Shown here in pieces: positions 61,829 to 64,000 of a DNA stretch of 64,000 nucleotides (position 1 is the first letter of the stretch; every line of letters begins with the position of its first letter). This stretch comes from Betaproteobacteria bacterium (lineage in GTDB: Bacteria; Pseudomonadota; Gammaproteobacteria; Burkholderiales; Burkholderiaceae_F). The stretch is from positions 62,001 to 126,000 of the forward strand of contig BOKW01000004.1 of the NCBI GenBank assembly GCA_016861185.1, read 5' to 3'. The translations under genes and the position numbers were made by a program. The notes beneath the pieces were generated by a model, which made no database searches, was not told the DNA's origin, and saw only the letters and a program-made list of their open reading frames with translations.

Positions 61829-62692
61829 TCAGCCGACTGATGCGCTCTGCGCTCGCAGTCGTGCACGCACCTGCAATTGCCGGTACCTGGATGTATAGGG
61901 GATGCGGATGCCCGCTGGGCGTCCGATAAGCATCTTGACAATGTTCTTGGCGAGGTTCACGAAACCGTCGATCCGCCAACGTCGAATACGTATAACCTCG
62001 AATCCGAACCGTTCCAGATACCCGAGCAAGTGCCTCTCGCCCGCGAACACCAGGTGGTCCGGCAGTCCGAGTTCCCCGGGAAACTCCTCGCGGCGCTCCA
62101 GATCGGCCAGGTTGCCTGTTTCCACATACAACTCGCCGCCCGGCTTCAGCACCTGGCGCACGGTCCCGAGAAATTCGCCGAAATCCGGGATGTGCGAGAA
62201 CACATCAACGATCGAGACGACGTCGACCTTCGCGTGGTCCGGGCGCAGGTAGTCCTCGGTGATCGTCAGACCCCGCGCACGCGCCTGGCTGGCCTTCGGG
62301 CCCATCGGTTCCAGTCCTTCGATGTGGCTGCCCGACGGCGCCAGCGCCGTCACCGCCTCGATCACTTCGCCGTAGCCGGCGCCGACGTCGAGCCATGCGA
62401 TCGGCTCACCGCGGCGCCAGAGGTCGTCGAACATGTCCGCAAACACGCGCCGGTAGCGTCTGACCTTGGCGTCGATGCGCCGCGACGTGACCTGCAGTCC
62501 CTGCGCCTCAGGGCCGTGGGAACCGGTGCGCACGGCCGAATCGATCAGGGTCAGCGCCGGGCGCGGATTGCAGTAAAGGAATCTGCAATCAGTACAGCGC
62601 ACGGCCGTGAAGCCAAGTTCCTCAGCCCAAGGCGTCGCCCGTCGCGACCCGCAAAACGGACAAGGGATGTGTTCAATGCGGCTGCTTTCCAT
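61829..62692 (-). CDS. Zinc-ribbon SAM-dependent methyltransferase
   Basis: 287 residues. HIPCPFCGSRRATPW and VRCTDCRFLYCNPRP form a short N-terminal zinc ribbon. Residues about 80-200 are a class I methyltransferase (WLDVGAGYGEVIEAV motif I, IVDVFSHIPD, QVLKPGGELYVETGN). It belongs to the Methyltransf_23-like group common in polysaccharide clusters, probably methylating a sugar. ATG 62692 follows the glycosyltransferase stop by five bases; a TTG further upstream would lie inside that gene. Confidence 0.83.
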   Translation of the reverse strand: MESSRIEHIPCPFCGSRRATPWAEELGFTAVRCTDCRFLYCNPRPALTLIDSAVRTGSHGPEAQGLQVTSRRIDAKVRRYRRVFADMFDDLWRRGEPIAWLDVGAGYGEVIEAVTALAPSGSHIEGLEPMGPKASQARARGLTITEDYLRPDHAKVDVVSIVDVFSHIPDFGEFLGTVRQVLKPGGELYVETGNLADLERREEFPGELGLPDHLVFAGERHLLGYLERFGFEVIRIRRWRIDGFVNLAKNIVKMLIGRPAGIRIPYTSRYRQLQVRARLRAQSASVG

Positions 62693-62697
62693 CGGTA

Positions 62698-63894
62698 TCA
62701 CGGTCGCGCACTCGTGCCGGTAGTGTTGTATCGCAGCGTACGCTCTATCAGGCGGTTCCAATTCAGGTGTTCGTCCGCGACGCGCAATGCACCCTCGCGC
62801 ATTTCGCGCAAGCGGTCGGGGCGCGTTGCCTCCGCAATCGCCGCGGCAAGGCGGTCCGCTCTGATCTCGTCGCGTTCCAGGATAATGATGTTGCGCTCTA
62901 GGTTCAGGTACGAAATGCTCTGGTGGCCGACGTTACCAACAATCAGCGGCAAGCCCGACCCGATGGCCGCCTGCCACATGATCGACTGACTCGCCGGCCA
63001 CACAGCGAGATCTGCCATGTTCAGGTAGGTGTAGATGTCCTCGCGGCCCAACCACCCAACGAACCGGATATTCGAACGCCCCTCTGTCATCGACTTCAGG
63101 CGTTGTCTGTACGCGGCATCGGATTCGCTCGCCTCGCCGACGACCACCACCTGGAGCGGAAGGTGAGGGAGCATGGCCACTGCCTCAAACAGCAGTTCGG
63201 TCTTCTTGTAGGGTGCGAGCTTGCCGCCCGTGAAGATCACGATGTCGCTGTCGGACAAACCCATTCTGGCCCTGAGCTTTCGCCCCTCACCACGCGCGGC
63301 AATGTCCCTCGCAAGGTCGATGTCACATCCCAGCGGCAGTACCTCCATCTCCTCGTGCGGGACTTTGTAGATTTCGTGCAGAAAAGTCACGCCGGCAGGA
63401 ACAATGGGAAAGATACGGCTGAGGTACGGTCGCGCGCGATCGAGAAACCATTTGCGTAGCACGCCGTGCAGGATTGTCAGCGACAGCCAGTTCTTGCCGG
63501 AATTGCTGTAGTCCGCGTGATAGTCCATGATCATTCGGCACTCCGGATGCCGTTTCAGGTAGGCGATGCATTCCGGAAAGTTCGGAGAGATGTCGTGCAC
63601 GTAGATAAGGTCCGGCTTCTCGTCCTCCAGGATGCTGTCAATCCGCGTATACGCCCGCAACCGGTTGAGCAAGTTGTACCGGTAGCGCAGCTTCATGATC
63701 TTTGCGCCGTGATCGAGGAACGTGCGTGCGGGCCATCGGCTGTCGTGGCGGTCGTTGTAGTAGTCGAAGACTGAATCGAAGGTAGAGGTGAGGACGGTTA
63801 CATCGTGACCGTGCTTGCGGTAGTACTTGACCAGTAGGTTCTCCTGGTATTCGAGCGTTTCGTTGTAGAACTCACAGATCATCACGATCTTCAT
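62698..63894 (-). CDS. Glycosyltransferase family 4
   Basis: 398-residue GT-B glycosyltransferase. The N-terminus MKIVMICEFYNETLEYQENLLVKYYRKHGHDVTVLTS is typical of retaining GT4 enzymes. FTGGKLAPYKKTELLFEAV, RFVGWLGREDIYTYLNMADLAVWPA and SIMWQAAIGSGLPLIVG cover the donor-binding region, with the usual EX7E replaced by a Q-containing form. GC content appears lower than in the paa region, as is common in polysaccharide clusters. Substrate unknown. Confidence 0.88.
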   Translation of the reverse strand: MKIVMICEFYNETLEYQENLLVKYYRKHGHDVTVLTSTFDSVFDYYNDRHDSRWPARTFLDHGAKIMKLRYRYNLLNRLRAYTRIDSILEDEKPDLIYVHDISPNFPECIAYLKRHPECRMIMDYHADYSNSGKNWLSLTILHGVLRKWFLDRARPYLSRIFPIVPAGVTFLHEIYKVPHEEMEVLPLGCDIDLARDIAARGEGRKLRARMGLSDSDIVIFTGGKLAPYKKTELLFEAVAMLPHLPLQVVVVGEASESDAAYRQRLKSMTEGRSNIRFVGWLGREDIYTYLNMADLAVWPASQSIMWQAAIGSGLPLIVGNVGHQSISYLNLERNIIILERDEIRADRLAAAIAEATRPDRLREMREGALRVADEHLNWNRLIERTLRYNTTGTSARP

Positions 63895-63943
63895 CGTGCG
63901 GTCCTTTCGGTGTACTGGATGCCGGCGAATCGGTACTAGATCA

Positions 63944-64000
63944 TCACGCCATCAGGCGTTGCGTGGTGGTCCCGGTCACGTCGTTCGGGAAGCACCCTGT
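63944..64000 (-). CDS. C-terminal fragment of a gene entering from the right edge
   Basis: An open frame runs in from the edge and ends at TGA 63944-63946. The visible residues are FPNDVTGTTTQRLMA before the stop. It precedes the glycosyltransferase gene on the same strand with a gap of about 50 bases. Too little is visible to name it, and the frame could be chance. Confidence 0.3.
   Translation of the reverse strand, partial: TGCFPNDVTGTTTQRLMA

Overview
The window is about 64 kb of GC-rich chromosome from a betaproteobacterium, most likely Burkholderiales or Rhodocyclales. The clues are a phenylacetyl-CoA (paa) cluster next to a branched-chain-type ABC transporter, the order isoaspartyl methyltransferase - rhodanese - tolC - waaA - waaC, a TPP riboswitch ahead of thiC, and dense 4-base stop/start overlaps (ATGA, GTGA). 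No rRNA, tRNA or CRISPR array was recognised.

Positions 1-6443 hold a GAF/PAS signalling protein cut by the left edge, a GAF-GGDEF diguanylate cyclase, a YceH family protein, a secreted cytochrome P460-cupredoxin fusion, and thiC behind its TPP riboswitch. Positions 5988-11478, read leftward, are a Liv-type ABC importer (livK, livH, a livM-livG fusion, livF) plus a small secreted protein coupled to livF. Positions 11693-20367 are the paa operon, read leftward as paaG-H-I-K-A-B-C-D-E-paaR. It is divergent from paaN-paaY (20555-22833). Together these activate phenylacetate, epoxidise the ring, isomerise it to the oxepin and start beta-oxidation. The ring-opening hydratase, paaF and the thiolase paaJ are not in the window. 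An inverted-repeat element, thiD, and a TetR-controlled RND efflux operon follow (23499-29608).

Positions 29712-36165 carry pcm-rhodanese-tolC, converging on waaA, waaC, a lipoprotein and a phosphomannomutase. From 36407 to the right edge the window is a surface-polysaccharide region. One tight operon (manC-pgi-galU-neuA-like-neuB fusion) supplies sugar nucleotides and a nonulosonic acid. A convergent operon (UDP-xylose synthase, pseB, pseC, pseF, pseG-pseH fusion, pseI, a surface-carbohydrate protein) encodes the CMP-pseudaminic acid pathway. To the right lie a Wzx-like flippase, a KpsS-like protein, two glycosyltransferases, a methyltransferase, a WbpV/WbpM-like pair with a second WbpV-like paralogue, and a WbpG-HisH-HisF set that makes acetamidino sugars.

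The most unusual feature is a palindromic repeat built on GGGGTCAGACACC. It sits in frame inside two unrelated essential-type enzymes, waaA and pgi, in different reading frames but with the downstream frame kept open in both. Several other dispersed hairpin repeats occupy spacers, and one supplies the stop codon of an efflux gene.
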